In this document: piece after piece, positions 34,186-42,096 of the stretch
How the letters are laid out: the number at the start of each line of letters is the position of its first letter
Position numbering within the stretch: position 1 is the stretch's first letter
Source of the DNA: Candidatus Poribacteria bacterium
GTDB lineage: Bacteria > Poribacteria > WGA-4E > WGA-3G
Length of the DNA stretch: 48,151 nucleotides
Reading direction: 5' to 3'
Assembly (NCBI GenBank): GCA_022827185.1
Contig: JAJDTM010000061.1
Location: 1 to 48,151, forward strand
Position numbers and translations under genes: made by a program
The notes under the pieces: model-generated
Told to the model about the DNA's origin: nothing
The model's input: the letters and a program-made list of their open reading frames with translations, nothing else
Database searches by the model: none

Positions 34186-34415
34186 GTGCCGCCTCCTTAT
34201 GCTTGTAACGTTGCAACTCTAATTTCTTTCTGCTTTAGAAACGATTGTCGTAAAGGAAACGTGGGGTATTTCACATTCTTTCAAAAATGTATCTCTCGAA
34301 TGTTAGTTTACCAAAAATCAAGTTTTATGTAAACCGTCATTTTTTCGGAAGCGCGACTGCGTTTTTTGATAGCGTGCACGTAAAACATGGTTGGAAAGCA
34401 ACACAGATAGTCCTG
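34186..34415. other. Intergenic region upstream of the PQQ dehydrogenase operon
   Basis: Together with the adjoining repeat this is a gene-free stretch of about 375 bp. It holds the Shine-Dalgarno and a candidate promoter of the dehydrogenase. I see no ORF or RNA gene. Confidence 0.5.
34305..34333 (-). promoter_or_regulatory. Candidate promoter of the PQQ dehydrogenase operon
   Basis: On the minus strand TTTACA (34328-34333), 17 bp, TAAACT (34305-34310), about 120 nt before the ATG. The -35 matches 5 of 6 consensus bases and the -10 matches 4 of 6. Confidence 0.4.
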
Positions 34416-34557
34416 TAGGACTTACACATTGCTTCTTAAAGTCCCCCTGATAAGGGGGATTTAGGGGGTTTTTTGCTGACGTGTTTCTTAAAAATATGAA
34501 AAATACCGCTTTTTTGTGTCTAAATGTTCAATATTTGCGCAGTTTGTGTAAGTCCTA
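34416..34557. repeat. MITE-like repeat, copy 3 (complete, 142 bp)
   Basis: The ends are perfect inverted repeats: TAGGACTTACACA and TGTGTAAGTCCTA. The left interior carries CTTAAAGTCCCCCTGATAAG then GGGGATTTAGGGGG followed by T6. It ends 5 bp before the lipA stop codon. The sequence AGTCCTGTAGGACT at 34409-34422 looks like two repeat ends abutting. Confidence 0.85.
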
Positions 34558-34562
34558 TACTG

Positions 34563-35462
34563 TCAATTCTCTCCTAATCTCGCCTGCTCTCCTGCGTGGT
34601 AAGAACTCCGAACCAGCGGACCGGATTCCACATGCCGAAATCCCATCTCTATACCTGCTTCTTTGAGTTCGTCAAACTCTTCAGGCGTATAATAGCGTTG
34701 AATCGGAAGATGGCGGGCAGAAGGTGAGAGATATTGCCCTATCGTGAGAATGTCACACCCAGTATTGCGAATGTCTTGCATCGTCTCTAAGAGCTCTGTC
34801 ACAGTTTCACCTAAACCGACCATAAGACCGGATTTTGTGAGCATCTGGGCATCAAGTTGTTTGGTAATTTGGAGGAGGGTCAAGGTCTGCTGATAATTCG
34901 CATAAGGACGGACGCGACGGTAGAGACGCTGGACTGTCTCGGTGTTATGATTAAGCACTTCCGGACGTGCCTGCACGATTACCGCAAGCGCATCCCAATT
35001 CCCCTCAAGGTCCGGGATAAGCACTTCCACGGTACATCCAGGACGATGTTTCCGGGCTTCTGCGATACATTCGGCGAAAACACTTGCGCCGCCATCATTG
35101 AGATCGTCGCGATTCACTGAAGTAATAACGATGTGTTTCAGTTTTAAATAACCGACCGCCTCTCCGAGGCGTCGCGGTTCATCGGTATCAACAACGCCCC
35201 CGGGCGCGCCTTTTTTTACGGCACAAAACATGCATCGCCGCGTACAGACATCGCCTAATATCATGAAGGTGGCAGTCCGACTGTTCCAGCATTCACCGAT
35301 ATTCGGGCATCGTGCTTCTTCACAGACGGTGTGAAGTTGCAGATCCCGCATGAGTTTTTTCAGTTCAGCGTAGTTACCACCACCCGGAATTCGCGCCTTA
35401 ATCCACGACGGATGACGGCGTTGTTCCGTTTTTGGCTCAATGAGTGGAAGTGGTTTTAGCAT
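34563..35462 (-). CDS. lipA: Lipoyl synthase
   Basis: The 299-residue protein is a radical-SAM enzyme that inserts two sulfurs into protein-bound octanoyl groups (EC 2.8.1.8). It has the auxiliary-cluster cysteines C47, C52, C58 (VCEEARCPNIGEC), the radical-SAM cluster C73, C77, C80 (CTRRCMFC) and the C-terminal serine ligand in RSSYHAGE. The open frame continues 132 nt upstream through the tRNA-Sec gene, but the family N-terminus and the tRNA place the true start at the ATG at 35462. It begins 27 nt after the tRNA-Sec CCA end on the same strand and probably shares its transcript. No lipB is in the window. Confidence 0.93.
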   Translation of the reverse strand: MLKPLPLIEPKTEQRRHPSWIKARIPGGGNYAELKKLMRDLQLHTVCEEARCPNIGECWNSRTATFMILGDVCTRRCMFCAVKKGAPGGVVDTDEPRRLGEAVGYLKLKHIVITSVNRDDLNDGGASVFAECIAEARKHRPGCTVEVLIPDLEGNWDALAVIVQARPEVLNHNTETVQRLYRRVRPYANYQQTLTLLQITKQLDAQMLTKSGLMVGLGETVTELLETMQDIRNTGCDILTIGQYLSPSARHLPIQRYYTPEEFDELKEAGIEMGFRHVESGPLVRSSYHAGEQARLGEN

Positions 35463-35489
35463 TTTTTTATCCGCTTTGTTATTCACAAG

Positions 35490-35583
35490 TGGCGGGAGAG
35501 GGTGGGAGTCGAACCCACCTATCCACATGCATGGACAAGCCGGTTTTGAAGACCGGTAGGGCCACCGGACCCTATCCTCCCCC
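35490..35583 (-). tRNA. selC: tRNA-Sec, anticodon TCA
   Basis: A 94-nt tRNA including encoded CCA. The acceptor stem has 8 bp, GGGGGAGG (35576-35583) with CCTCTCCC (35494-35501), with one G-U pair. The D stem is long (TAGGG/CCCTA). The anticodon stem CCGGT/ACCGG encloses loop CTTCAAA with anticodon TCA. A long variable arm (TCCA...TGGA) and a 5-bp T stem GTGGG/CCCAC with TTCGACT loop follow. The 8-bp acceptor, extended D stem and UCA anticodon identify tRNA-Sec. It lies between selB and lipA on the same strand. Confidence 0.95.
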
Positions 35584-35600
35584 ATAATGGACACTGCAAA

Positions 35601-37541
35601 CTATGCCTGCAAGTGCCGCGGGTGTAACCTTCGGACGTTGTCGTCTCGAATCGTGAGATTCTGAGTGTCACAATACTCTAAGAACGGCACGGCGTATTTT
35701 CGTGAGGTTCGCGCCATTTCACGGAATTCAGCAACAGTTATTGTCTCATTTTCGCGAAGATGACCAATTAATAATTCGCTCACTTCTTCAAAAACGGTTT
35801 TGTGGATAAAAAAGTTATCTGCTATTTTGACGAATTGTCCCAAGTTCAGAAGCGCGTAAAACGTGGATTCAAGCACCTTCGGTGTGTATTCTGGCAGTAG
35901 CGTACTGAGTTCATTGAGGCTCGGTGTATTCATACCCGCCTCCAAGAACAGTTTCTCCAATGTCTCTTTCGCTGTCTCCTCCTCTTCGGAAAACTGGATT
36001 TCATGGGATGCCAACCGGATCAGATTGCCCTCTTTGACGAGTTGCCTCCCGGTAACAAGTTGATTCTCAAGTTTCTCAAAACTGGGCTCATCCAAGTTTA
36101 ACTTTTGACGCAGCTGCGAGGCGTTCTGACCGGCGAGGAGCGGTTGTGCTTCGTGAAACGCTTCCAATATCCCTATGATTTCCGCTTTCGTTGCGGCTGT
36201 GCGTGCTGCATCAGAGACGAGAGGTGTTCTACCCGATTGGTCCCAACGGACAATTTTCCCTTCAGTTTCAAGTCCATTTAAGATGGCTTTCACATCTGTT
36301 TGCGAGTGTGGTAGATAGTAATAAAGGAACGCTTCCGGCATGCAAAGCGTTTCGCTATTTAGCAGGACAGTATTAACGATTTGTGCATCGTCCGCTTCTT
36401 CCCACTCCGCTAAAGTGGCAATAGTTTCCGGCGTAAACCGTTTATGCTTAGGCGCGAACGGATTGATAACCTCACCCCCACCGACTGTATGCTGCGCTGA
36501 GAAATCGCGTAAGATGATTCTATCGCCTCTAAACGTTAAAATCGGTTGCTCTAATCGGAGTTGAACCTGCACATTGTCCCCCGGTAGAATCGCTTCGTCA
36601 ACCAATAGAATCAACCGGCAAAATATTTCGCGGGTGCCGAGATACGCACGGAAACGCGTCCAATGTTCAATAATTCTTGGAAATGAAGACAAAACCTGCA
36701 AGGACACATCTATGTTGTCCGTCACCTGTGAAAACTCCATTGGACAGAGAACATCACCGCGTTGGACATCCTGTGCCGAGGTGCCAGAGAGATTTAAGGC
36801 TGTCCTTTGTCCGGCTTGCGCGACGGTGGCAGGTTCATTATGCACCTGTATTCCGCGGACCCGAACAGCATCACCTTGCGGCAGGATCACCATCCGTTGA
36901 TCTCTATTAATTAATCCACCGATCAAGGTGCCTGTCACAATAACCCCAAACCCTTGCACAGTAAAAACCCGATCGACATACAACCTCGGGATACCGTCGT
37001 TTTCCTCTGCTTTTGTTGCAAGCACGACCTGTTCAACGATAGTCTGCTTCAGTGTTTCAATACCGGCACCCGTTATTGCGGAAACACTGACAGTCGGGAT
37101 CCCTTCAAGACTTGTACCGACGAGCATTTCCTGTGTCATTTCGGTCGCTTCCGCTAATTCATCAGGCGTTGCCAAATCAGATTTTGTCATGACGAGAATG
37201 CCGTTTGAAATCCCAAGTAGATCCAAGATTGCCAAGTGTTCAAGCGTCTGTTCCTGGACCCCCTCTTTTGAATCAACAACGAATAGGACGATATCCATGC
37301 CGTAAGCACCTGAGAGCATACTTCGGATGAATTTTTCGTGTCCGGGTACATCAACGATGCCAGCGCGCGAGTTATCGGGGAGGTCAAAGTAGGCAAACCC
37401 CAGTTCAATAGACAAACCCCGCTCACGCTCCTCCTTAAGTCGGTCTGTCTCCATACCTGTGAGTGTCCCAACGAGCGCGGTTTTCCCGTGGTCAACATGC
37501 CCCGCTGTTCCGATGATGAGATGTCGTCTATCTTGATGCAT
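35601..37541 (-). CDS. selB: Selenocysteine-specific translation elongation factor SelB
   Basis: The 646-residue protein has an EF-Tu-like GTPase (GTAGHVDHGKT at 11-21, DVPGHEKF, and TKSD in place of the usual NKxD), beta-barrel domains II/III, and C-terminal winged-helix repeats (about 400-646) that bind the SECIS hairpin. It delivers Sec-tRNA to UGA codons. The tRNA-Sec gene starts 17 nt after its stop, which confirms the assignment. The ATG at 37541 lacks a clear Shine-Dalgarno; an in-frame TTG lies 12 nt upstream. The leader GGACTTACTT resembles an end of the MITE-like repeat. selA and selD are not in the window. Confidence 0.93.
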   Translation of the reverse strand: MHQDRRHLIIGTAGHVDHGKTALVGTLTGMETDRLKEERERGLSIELGFAYFDLPDNSRAGIVDVPGHEKFIRSMLSGAYGMDIVLFVVDSKEGVQEQTLEHLAILDLLGISNGILVMTKSDLATPDELAEATEMTQEMLVGTSLEGIPTVSVSAITGAGIETLKQTIVEQVVLATKAEENDGIPRLYVDRVFTVQGFGVIVTGTLIGGLINRDQRMVILPQGDAVRVRGIQVHNEPATVAQAGQRTALNLSGTSAQDVQRGDVLCPMEFSQVTDNIDVSLQVLSSFPRIIEHWTRFRAYLGTREIFCRLILLVDEAILPGDNVQVQLRLEQPILTFRGDRIILRDFSAQHTVGGGEVINPFAPKHKRFTPETIATLAEWEEADDAQIVNTVLLNSETLCMPEAFLYYYLPHSQTDVKAILNGLETEGKIVRWDQSGRTPLVSDAARTAATKAEIIGILEAFHEAQPLLAGQNASQLRQKLNLDEPSFEKLENQLVTGRQLVKEGNLIRLASHEIQFSEEEETAKETLEKLFLEAGMNTPSLNELSTLLPEYTPKVLESTFYALLNLGQFVKIADNFFIHKTVFEEVSELLIGHLRENETITVAEFREMARTSRKYAVPFLEYCDTQNLTIRDDNVRRLHPRHLQA

Positions 37542-37562
37542 AAGTAAGTCCAATAGTGGGTT

Positions 37563-37748
37563 GATGGAAGAAACCCCCTAAATCCCCCTTATCAGGGGGA
37601 CTGGCAATGTCCGATGGAAGAAACCCCCTAAATCCCCCTTATCAAGGGGACTGGCAATGTCCAAGAAACCCCCTAAAGAATCAGAATCAGAATCAACGGT
37701 ATGAAGGTTCTCCTTATGGGCATTCCCTGCCCCTTATCAGGGGGACTA
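37563..37748. repeat. Tandem array of repeat cores between lepB and selB
   Basis: Two direct 50-bp units (37563-37612 and 37613-37662) each hold GATGGAAGAAACCCCCTAAA then TCCCCCTTATCAGGGGGACT (one base differs, CAAGGGG). A third core begins at 37663 (AAGAAACCCCCTAAA), is interrupted by about 50 bp including three AGAATC units, and resumes at 37729 (CCCCTTATCAGGGGGACTA). The terminal AGGACTTACGCA sequences are missing apart from a possible remnant near 37541-37551. Confidence 0.8.
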
Positions 37749-37751
37749 ATA

Positions 37752-38540
37752 TTACGGATACGCATGGATCAGCTTGCCAATTCGACTGAATCTGACGTTC
37801 CCGACCAGTTTCCACACTTCCCATACTTTCGCTGGACGCGCGTCATTCGCTGGGCGCGAGGCAAACGACCAGTACACCATAAACGCTTGCCCTTTAATGT
37901 CGCTAACATCTACAGGTCCCCAAGACCGGCTATCGCTACTCTGGTCGCGGTTATCACCCATCGCGAAGACCTTGCCTTTTGGGATAATAAACGGCTTGCC
38001 TTCAGGAAACTTACGTCTGAACTGAGTTGAAGTTAAAGCATAATCAGAAAAATCTTCAGTATCTGGCAGATATTCCGGTTGACGGAACGGCGGAAAATCC
38101 CCTCTTTTGAAATGGCTGAAGTTCATATGCTTTGCATAATGGTTGTCGTCAACGGCTATGCCGTTTACATACAGTGTATTCCCGCGTGTTTCGATGGTGT
38201 CCCCTTCAACCGCCACGATGCGCTTGATGAAATTTCGCTCCCGATCGTGTGGTGGGATAAAAACGAAAACGTCACCACGGGCAGGTTTATGGAAATCGAA
38301 AACCTTGATGTCTGTACCAGGGATTGTAATACCGTAGATAAACTTGCATACCAGAATCCGGTCGCCAATCAGAAGGGTGTTTTCCATTGAACCCGACGGA
38401 ATTTTGAACGCTTCAACAACGAAAGGGCGTATAAACCCAAAAACGAGAATAAGTGCGACAACGATGACTTGCGAATATTCCCATACGAGGGTTCTCCGAA
38501 ATTTTTGCCATTTGGACAATTGGATGTTGTTATCATTCAT
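37752..38540 (-). CDS. lepB: Signal peptidase I, catalytically intact copy
   Basis: The 262-residue membrane protein has one N-terminal transmembrane helix (about 24-42) and all SPase I boxes: nucleophile Ser51 in IPSGSMENTLLIGD, general-base Lys106 in NFIKRIVAVEGD, and MGDNRDQSSDSRSWG near the C-terminus. It removes signal peptides on the periplasmic side of the membrane. It carries a roughly 20-residue insertion near the end (ARPAKVWEVWKLVG) that its neighbour lacks. It is the downstream member of a tandem pair, with lepA further upstream, an order resembling the classical lepA-lepB operon. Confidence 0.92.
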   Translation of the reverse strand: MNDNNIQLSKWQKFRRTLVWEYSQVIVVALILVFGFIRPFVVEAFKIPSGSMENTLLIGDRILVCKFIYGITIPGTDIKVFDFHKPARGDVFVFIPPHDRERNFIKRIVAVEGDTIETRGNTLYVNGIAVDDNHYAKHMNFSHFKRGDFPPFRQPEYLPDTEDFSDYALTSTQFRRKFPEGKPFIIPKGKVFAMGDNRDQSSDSRSWGPVDVSDIKGQAFMVYWSFASRPANDARPAKVWEVWKLVGNVRFSRIGKLIHAYP

Positions 38541-38618
38541 GATATTATGATGCCTCTAAACTAAAGATAAAAGCGTTCTCCTCTTTGCGGTTTAATTTCC
38601 CTTGAACGAATCTGATTG

Positions 38619-39335
38619 TCAACGGATAAGTTTGCCAATTCGATTGAATCTGATATTATCTTGATCGGCATTAAAAGACCAATACACCATAAACGCCTGC
38701 CCTTTGATGTCATTTACATCTACAGGTCCCCAAGTTCGACTATCGCTACTCTGATCTCGGTTATCTCCCATCGCAAAAACCATTCCTTTAGGAACAGCAA
38801 ACGGCTTGCCTTCAGGGAACTTACGCCTAAATTGATATGCGGTTATCCTATAATCAGAAAAAGCCTCTGTATCTGGCAGATGCTCTGGCTGACGGAAGGG
38901 TGGAAAATCACCTCTTCCGAAATGGCTGGATGCCATGTGCTTTGTATAGTGACTGTCCTCAATCGCTTCGCCATTGATATACAGTGTATTCCCGCGTGTT
39001 TCAATAGTATCCCCTTCAATGGCTACGATCCGTTTGATAAAATATTGTTCCCGATCATGCGGCGGGATAAAAACAAAAACATCACCGCGTGCAGGTTCAT
39101 GAAAATCTAAAACCTTGATGTCTGTGCCGGGAATTTTAATGCCGTAGGTAAACTTGGATACGAAAATAGAGTCTCCAATAAGCAATGTGTCTTCCATTGC
39201 ACCAGACGGGATTTTGAATGCCTGAACAGCGAAAAGGCGAATGAATCCTAAAACGAGAAGGAGTGCGATAACAATTATTAGTATGATTTTCCGAAACTTT
39301 TTCCATTTCGATAATTGGGTGTCATTATCACTCAT
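38619..39335 (-). CDS. Signal peptidase I paralog lacking the catalytic serine
   Basis: The 238-residue protein is closely similar to its neighbour along its length, with one N-terminal transmembrane helix (IILIIVIALLLVLGFIRLF), Lys101 in YFIKRIVAIEGD and MGDNRDQSSDSRTWG. The nucleophile position reads IPSGAMEDTLLIGD: Ala46, codon GCA, in place of Ser (TCA in the other copy). It should therefore be unable to cleave by the Ser-Lys mechanism. The frame is intact and the other boxes are conserved, so it is probably a maintained pseudoenzyme and not a decaying gene. The inactive SpsA beside SpsB in Staphylococcus is a known parallel. The leader before its ATG resembles that of the active copy. 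Confidence 0.88.
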   Translation of the reverse strand: MSDNDTQLSKWKKFRKIILIIVIALLLVLGFIRLFAVQAFKIPSGAMEDTLLIGDSIFVSKFTYGIKIPGTDIKVLDFHEPARGDVFVFIPPHDREQYFIKRIVAIEGDTIETRGNTLYINGEAIEDSHYTKHMASSHFGRGDFPPFRQPEHLPDTEAFSDYRITAYQFRRKFPEGKPFAVPKGMVFAMGDNRDQSSDSRTWGPVDVNDIKGQAFMVYWSFNADQDNIRFNRIGKLIR

Positions 39336-39380
39336 GATATTTTGAAGCCTTTATGCTCAAAACACGTTCTCCTTTTTACA

Positions 39381-41186
39381 TTACTCATCGGTTGCGAGCA
39401 TCGCTGTAAATGCTTCTTGCGGAACGTCAACTTTGCCAATCTGTTTGAGCCGTCTTTTACCTTCTTTCTGTTTCTCCAACAATTTCCGTTTTCGCGTCAC
39501 ATCGCCGCCGTAGCATTTCGCTGTAACATTTTTTCGGAGTGCCCGAACCGTTTCGCGAGCGACGATCTTGTTACCAATCGCTGCTTGAACCGGCACTTCA
39601 AACATCTGGCGGGGAATCAACTCTTTGAGTTTGGATACTAACGCTTTTCCGCGCGTTTCCGCCGTATCAAGCGGCAAAATAGTTGAGAGTGCGTCCACAG
39701 GATCACCGTTAAGTAGCACATCCAATTTCACTAATTTTTCCGGTTTATATTCACCGATGTCGTATTCTAACGAACCGTATCCGCGTGTTAGGGACTTCAA
39801 CTTCGGGTAGAAATCCATCAGCATTTCACTGAGCGGGAGTTCATAGAGCAATTGCACACGACTGGCATCCAATTGATTCATCCGCTTATATACACCCCGA
39901 CGCTTCTGACAAAGTTCCATCGCATTTCCAATATAATCGCGCGGCACTATTATGTCAATATTGACATACGGCTCTTCAATTCGTTCAATATTATTTGGTT
40001 CGGGGAGATGCGCGGGGTTATCAACGGATACGTACCCACCGGTTTTCAGATACACTCGGTACATGACACTCGGTGCGGTCCGAACCAGTGCCAGCCCAAA
40101 TTCCCGTTCAAGCCGTTCATGGATGATCTCCATGTGGAGCAACCCTAAAAAACCGCACCGGAACCCGAAGCCGAGTGCAACGGAGGTTTCGGGTTCAAAA
40201 TTAAAAGAGGCATCATTCAGGCGGAGTTTGTCAAGTGCCTCCCGCAGCGCATGAAACTGATTCGTGTCCGCTGGATATAGTCCGCTAAATACGAGCGGTT
40301 TCATCTCACGATAGCCGGGCAGGGGTGTTTCGGTGGGTCGCACGTGGTGTGTGATTGTATCTCCAATTTTCGCCTTGTCAATCTCTCGAATGCCTGCAAT
40401 AAGATACCCGACACCACCGGTGTGTAACGCAGTAGTTTTCTGCATCTCTGGCGTAAAGATGCCTACTTCTTCAACCTCATAAGAACGTCTCGTCTCCATG
40501 AGTTGAATCTTTTGTCCCGGCTCCACACTGCCATCAAAAATTCGGGTGTACATGATAACACCACGATAGTTGTCGTAGACAGAATCAAGCACGAGTGCTT
40601 TTAAGGAGGCTTCAGTTTCACCGATAGGTGCGGGGATCCGATTGATAATTGCTTCCAATATGGCGGGGATACCGATCCCCATTTTCGCACTGACAAGGAG
40701 CGCATCGTCCGCTGGAATACCGACGACTTCTTCTATTTGGCGTTTGGCTTCATCAGGGCGCGCCGTTGGTAAGTCAATCTTGTTGACAATTGGGATAATC
40801 TCAAGGTTGTTGTCAATCGCGAGATATGCGTTTGCCAAGGTTTGTGCTTCAACACCTTGTGCGGCATCCACAATTAAAATCGCGCCCTCACACGCCGCGA
40901 GGCTACGTGAGACCTCATAAGTAAAATCGACGTGTCCGGGCGTATCAATTAAATTGAGTTCATAGCGGGTCCCATCGGAAGCAGGATAGTGGAGTTTGAC
41001 AGCAGTGGCTTTAATCGTAATACCGCGTTCGCGTTCTAAATCCATCAAATCGAGCACCTGCTCACGCATATCGCGCGCAGTGAGCGTATCGGTATGCTCA
41101 AGGAGCCGGTCGCTCAGGGTGCTTTTTCCGTGGTCGATGTGCCCTAAAATACAAAAATTTCGTATGTTTTTAAGATTCGTTGACAT
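39381..41186 (-). CDS. lepA: Elongation factor 4 (LepA), ribosome back-translocating GTPase
   Basis: The 601-residue protein has the LepA domain order: G domain with GHIDHGKST (residues 15-23), the GITIKA switch, DTPGHVDF and NKIDLP; EF-G-like domains; and the LepA-specific C-terminal domain ending RKRKLLEKQKEGKRRLKQIG. It is a translational GTPase that helps ribosome biogenesis or rescue. It is the first gene of a lepA-lepB'-lepB run (45 nt to the next start). No Shine-Dalgarno is visible before the ATG, and a promoter lies immediately upstream, suggesting a leaderless or nearly leaderless mRNA. Confidence 0.95.
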   Translation of the reverse strand: MSTNLKNIRNFCILGHIDHGKSTLSDRLLEHTDTLTARDMREQVLDLMDLERERGITIKATAVKLHYPASDGTRYELNLIDTPGHVDFTYEVSRSLAACEGAILIVDAAQGVEAQTLANAYLAIDNNLEIIPIVNKIDLPTARPDEAKRQIEEVVGIPADDALLVSAKMGIGIPAILEAIINRIPAPIGETEASLKALVLDSVYDNYRGVIMYTRIFDGSVEPGQKIQLMETRRSYEVEEVGIFTPEMQKTTALHTGGVGYLIAGIREIDKAKIGDTITHHVRPTETPLPGYREMKPLVFSGLYPADTNQFHALREALDKLRLNDASFNFEPETSVALGFGFRCGFLGLLHMEIIHERLEREFGLALVRTAPSVMYRVYLKTGGYVSVDNPAHLPEPNNIERIEEPYVNIDIIVPRDYIGNAMELCQKRRGVYKRMNQLDASRVQLLYELPLSEMLMDFYPKLKSLTRGYGSLEYDIGEYKPEKLVKLDVLLNGDPVDALSTILPLDTAETRGKALVSKLKELIPRQMFEVPVQAAIGNKIVARETVRALRKNVTAKCYGGDVTRKRKLLEKQKEGKRRLKQIGKVDVPQEAFTAMLATDE

Positions 41187-41195
41187 GATGTATAT

Positions 41196-41225
41196 AGTAT
41201 ATCACAGCGTCTGTTGAATTGTCCA
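41196..41225 (-). promoter_or_regulatory. Promoter of lepA, giving a very short leader
   Basis: On the minus strand TGGACA (41220-41225), 18 bp, TATACT (41196-41201). The -10 box ends only 9 nt before the lepA ATG, so initiation would fall within a few nucleotides of the start codon. Confidence 0.5.
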
Positions 41226-41363
41226 TAGAATTGTATCTATTTTAAGCAGTCGGCTGTCGGTTGTCAGCCATCAGTAAGCGTTGCGATCAGAAGTGCTTCA
41301 CAGTGAGAATCCTACAGTAAGGTCTGTTTTTTAGCAGTTTTCCAATTCCCATTGCATTACAAA

Positions 41364-41393
41364 GGGAGGCGCGATCGTATGATGTCGCCTCCC
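41364..41393 (-). terminator. Hairpin downstream of the DUF1080 gene
   Basis: A perfect 8-bp stem GGGAGGCG (41364-41371) / CGCCTCCC (41386-41393) with a 14-nt loop, followed on the minus strand by TTT. It is 33 bp past the DUF1080 stop. The T-run is short, so termination strength is uncertain. Confidence 0.55.
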
Positions 41394-41425
41394 TAATCGG
41401 ATGCACAAAATCGCTACAGACATCT

Positions 41426-42034
41426 CTATAGCGGCTTGACCTTAATATTTTTGCACCAGATTTTCCCACCGTGGTCTTGGATACCGATATGTCCACTGCG
41501 TGGAAAATCTTTAAGCGCGATGCCGAACTTGTTCCGACTGCCATCCGGATTTTGGTGCGGTGTGTCCCACTCATCGAGATCCGCGCGGACGATCTCCTCG
41601 TCATTGAGCGTCACTGCGACGATGCTGCCATCGCATGTGATGATCATCTCATTCCACTCGCCCGCAGGTTTACAGGTGTTCCGTGTCGGTCCAAGAGCAT
41701 CATAGAGCGCACCACAGTCGTGACTATCCGTAGGTTCTTTACCGTGTGTATCCAAAATTTGGATCTCAAGTCCGCTCTGAACGGCGTCCTCAAGATCTGC
41801 CCATCGGATGAAAATCCCGCTGTTAACTTTCGGTTCGGTCTTGTACGCAAGTGACAATATAAAATTATCGTAATGTCCTTCAGTGTAAAGATATTTTCCA
41901 CCCTGAACAGTGCAGAGGATACTCCCATCGTCAATGACCCATCCGTCGTCACTGCCCGTGGCACCCCAACCGTTGAGGGTCTCACCATCAAATAGAGATA
42001 TCCATCCCTCAGATTTCTCTTTTTCTGTTAACAT
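41426..42034 (-). CDS. DUF1080 (3-keto-disaccharide hydrolase-like) protein
   Basis: The 202-residue protein is a single DUF1080 beta-sandwich related to concanavalin-type lectins: EGWISLFDGETLNGW at the N-terminus, NSGIFIRW (71-78), GLEIQILDTHG, and the C-terminal GHIGIQDHGGKIWCKNIKV. Some family members hydrolyse 3-keto-glycosides; many are uncharacterised and abundant in Planctomycetes-like and Poribacterial genomes. It lacks a signal peptide, unlike many family members, so it is predicted cytosolic. AAAGGAG sits 5-6 nt before the ATG. It follows the PhnA-like gene by about 60 nt on the same strand and may be co-transcribed. Confidence 0.85.
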   Translation of the reverse strand: MLTEKEKSEGWISLFDGETLNGWGATGSDDGWVIDDGSILCTVQGGKYLYTEGHYDNFILSLAYKTEPKVNSGIFIRWADLEDAVQSGLEIQILDTHGKEPTDSHDCGALYDALGPTRNTCKPAGEWNEMIITCDGSIVAVTLNDEEIVRADLDEWDTPHQNPDGSRNKFGIALKDFPRSGHIGIQDHGGKIWCKNIKVKPL

Positions 42035-42096
42035 AATTGCTCCTTTTTATTTGTAGGCGCGTAGACACAATTTTCAAATGCCTAACACACCATTAT

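Noticed and set aside
35463..35594. N-terminal extension of the lipA frame
   Set aside because: The extra residues are encoded by the tRNA-Sec gene and match no lipoyl synthase N-terminus. The ATG at 35462 gives the normal protein.
35601..37541. Selenoprotein gene with in-frame UGA next to selB
   Set aside because: No interrupted family-like frame was seen around selB or elsewhere in the window; all neighbouring genes are full length.
37563..37662. Tandem 50-bp repeats that might suggest a CRISPR array
   Set aside because: The units are contiguous with no unique spacers, and the core is the same as in the dispersed intergenic repeats. No cas genes are present.
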